DNA of 51,407 nt from NCBI GenBank assembly GCA_964345215.1, contig CAYFQH010000010.1, forward strand, positions 1 to 51,407. Reading direction: 5' to 3'. The notes beneath the pieces are model-generated. The model did no database searches and was not told where the DNA came from. It worked only from the letters and a program-made list of their open reading frames with translations. The translations under genes were made by a program, and so were the position numbers. Of this stretch, positions 49,691 through 51,407 are shown one piece after another. The number at the start of each line of letters is the position of its first letter. Position 1 is the first letter of the stretch. Source of the stretch: CAYFQH01 sp964345215 (GTDB taxonomy: Bacteria > Bacillota > Clostridia > Christensenellales > Aristaeellaceae).

Positions 49691-51358
49691 ATGAAAAAAA
49701 GAGCGCTCCTATTTTTATGCCTATGCCTGGTGCTGGCTCAGTGCACTGTGGCCTTTACAAGCCCCCTGGTTACAGAACAAATAACCCTGGGGGAAAAAAT
49801 GAAAATGCAGCTGACCGCAGGCTCTGGCTTGAGCTTTTCATTTCAGCTGTTTGAAACAGAAAATAAGCAGTGGAAGCTGGGTTCCTTGGAAGGGACAGAA
49901 CCTCTTGTTTTCACCGGAAGCTATTTAAAAGACAAATCCAAAAAGCAAGAGGAAATGAAGTTTGATTTACATAGAGGAGATGAAATCCTGCTGGACGGCT
50001 TTGCCGCAACCAGCCAGGAGCTGACCACTTATCAATCCTCAAGCCTTTTGGATGAGAATCTTCGCTTGAAAGCCCCCTGGCACAAGGTCCTTTTGACTTG
50101 GCTATTTTCTGCCGATCACATGCCCCTTGAATATGATAATATGTCGGTGCTATTTGACTTGATTGATCAGTACGACTTGTTTGATCAGCAAAACATGGAG
50201 CCATATTTTACCGATATTGACTTTTGGCTGCAGCAGTATGCTCAGGAACCAATTTACTTAAATGCCGATAACGAAGCTTTCATGGTTGAGTTTGACATTC
50301 CGCCACAGGGTATTGTAGAAGGGATAAACCTAATTATTGCTCGCTTCTTGAATCAAGGGCAGCAAGGGGAGGAAGCCCAGGCTAACGCCACAGCCCAAGA
50401 AGATGGCAAAAGTCTGCAATTCCCATTATTTAGTTTACTGCAAAAAAGCTACCAACAGGTATTAGATCATATTTCCTTTACCCAGAGCCTTTCCTTTAAG
50501 CGGTATTACAAGAGCTTTGGAGTTTTGGACAAGACCATCTTAACTTTGCCTTTACCTGAAGAATTCTTCGGTTTCCAAACCCTTACTCTTGAAGGAAGCA
50601 TCCAGGGGGGAAATAGCCTTTTACTGGAAGGAGAGCAGGGACGGCTTGGCTTAAAGTGGCTTGAAATGGCACAAGACAGTGATAAAATCACTTATAGTGG
50701 AGAGGTTTTTTACTTTCCTGCGATTGAAAGTGAAGGTCAAAAGTGTATCTCCTTTGGCTATACTCTAAATACCCAAAAGGAAACCTTTACAGACCAAGAG
50801 AATAAAGCAAATGAAAAAACAGACTTTAGCCTGCTGCTGGTCCCCTTATGGGATAAGGAGGAGGCTGGAAGGATTTTAACCCAGGGACAAAAAGAGCGCT
50901 ACCTTATTCAAGAAAATTTGGAAGTTCAGGGAGCTTTCAACCTTATCAGCGGCTCTTCAAAGAGCAATAGCGTTTCCTTTACCTTAAACGCCGCCCTAGA
51001 GGGGCTGCAATTTTCAGGACAGCTTTCAGGAGAAGGCCGCAGCCAGGCCCCTTGGGATTTTACAACCATTGGCAATGCGAAGGAGATTAACCTGAGCCAA
51101 CTGCCGGAATATAAACAGAGCATTATTAAAAGGGCAGAGGTACTTTTGAATATAAACGAACAGATAGACTCCGCGCCTAGCGCAGAAGAAACAACCCCGC
51201 CTACACCGCTCGCAACAGCCCCGGCTGCAACCCAAACCTTGGCAGCAACAGCGTCTCCTGTCGTCGAAACAGCCGGAGATGGGAAGGCGGAGCAAAGCAG
51301 CCCGGAGCCGGAAAACAGCCCCGAAGAAGAGGAAGGCGGCAAAATTATTTTCAACTGA
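49691..51358 (+). CDS. Second secreted protein of unknown function with a Pro/Thr/Glu-rich tail
   Basis: This 555-residue protein also has a signal peptide (KKRALLFLCLCLVLAQC); cleavage near TVAF is likely, although LAQC could be a poor lipobox. Like its neighbour it seems beta-rich in the second half (TLTLEGSIQGGNSLLLEG) and both share helical, acidic N-terminal regions, but similarity is weak by eye. The last 60 residues are rich in Pro, Thr, Ala and Glu, a typical extracellular spacer, with no sorting signal after it. GGGAGG precedes the ATG. After the stop there is AAAAAGGAGCC near the window edge, which may be the ribosome site of a further gene outside the window. Confidence 0.75.
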   Translation: MKKRALLFLCLCLVLAQCTVAFTSPLVTEQITLGEKMKMQLTAGSGLSFSFQLFETENKQWKLGSLEGTEPLVFTGSYLKDKSKKQEEMKFDLHRGDEILLDGFAATSQELTTYQSSSLLDENLRLKAPWHKVLLTWLFSADHMPLEYDNMSVLFDLIDQYDLFDQQNMEPYFTDIDFWLQQYAQEPIYLNADNEAFMVEFDIPPQGIVEGINLIIARFLNQGQQGEEAQANATAQEDGKSLQFPLFSLLQKSYQQVLDHISFTQSLSFKRYYKSFGVLDKTILTLPLPEEFFGFQTLTLEGSIQGGNSLLLEGEQGRLGLKWLEMAQDSDKITYSGEVFYFPAIESEGQKCISFGYTLNTQKETFTDQENKANEKTDFSLLLVPLWDKEEAGRILTQGQKERYLIQENLEVQGAFNLISGSSKSNSVSFTLNAALEGLQFSGQLSGEGRSQAPWDFTTIGNAKEINLSQLPEYKQSIIKRAEVLLNINEQIDSAPSAEETTPPTPLATAPAATQTLAATASPVVETAGDGKAEQSSPEPENSPEEEEGGKIIFN

Positions 51359-51407
51359 TGATGGGCTTAAAGCTGAAATATAGATAAACAAAAAGGAGCC
51401 AAAAGGG

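Overview
This window looks like ordinary chromosome of an anaerobic, Gram-positive member of the Bacillota, most likely class Clostridia. The evidence is the complete ctsR-mcsA-mcsB-clpC stress operon, a Rex redox repressor, the pta-ackA acetate pathway, TmcAL, a VanW-family wall protein, strong AAGGAGG-type ribosome binding sites, frequent TTG and GTG starts, and clean intrinsic terminators. By eye the GC content is intermediate (not computed). I see no rRNA, tRNA, phage, transposon, plasmid or CRISPR signature, so the species cannot be named from this stretch.

Layout. 1-6.0 kb (minus strand): topB, then MFS transporter, oligoendopeptidase F (pepF) and a small unknown protein. 6.1-11.4 kb (plus): rex, VanW-family protein, a secreted solute-binding protein and a galactokinase-family kinase. 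11.5-16.1 kb (minus): MoxR ATPase, DUF58 protein and membrane transglutaminase. 16.2-19.3 kb (plus): P1-family self-processing peptidase, acpS and NAD(P)HX repair enzyme. 19.3-23.5 kb (minus): tmcAL, then a copper operon with a CopA-CopZ fusion and CsoR. 23.6-25.9 kb (plus): pta-ackA. 26.1-27.3 kb (minus): a secreted protein with a duplicated domain. 27.4-32.0 kb (plus): ctsR-mcsA-mcsB-clpC with its CtsR box. 32.1-33.0 kb: DtxR/MntR-type regulator and a small membrane protein. 33.2-34.0 kb (minus): recO. 34.1-37.7 kb (plus): a heterodimeric ABC exporter. 37.7-41.5 kb (minus): flotillin as a separate unit, and a beta-helix acyltransferase-like protein with glmM. 41.7-44.5 kb (plus): tldD-tldE with an unusual leader. 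44.6-45.8 kb (minus): a divergent NamZ/DUF1343 protein. 46.1-51.4 kb (plus): a BadF-type sugar kinase, a dihydrouridine synthase and two large secreted proteins of unknown function.

Themes. Several blocks touch the cell envelope and amino-sugar metabolism: VanW, GlmM with the beta-helix protein, the NamZ-like protein facing an amino-sugar kinase, and the secreted orphans. Others serve energy and redox balance (Rex, Pta-AckA, NAD(P)HX repair) and protein or metal quality control (McsB-ClpC, TldD-TldE, CopA-CsoR). The operons are mostly well known.

The least explained points are: a copper ATPase fused in frame to a CopZ-like domain that keeps its own strong internal ribosome site; a tldD leader in which a 32-codon frame starts at the predicted transcription start, spans an attenuator-like hairpin and ends in an ATGA overlap with tldD; a NamZ-family protein that has lost the family's most conserved motifs; a galactokinase-like enzyme with an altered sugar-binding motif; and several secreted proteins without recognisable family. 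Promoters and hairpins were read by eye and no database search was possible.
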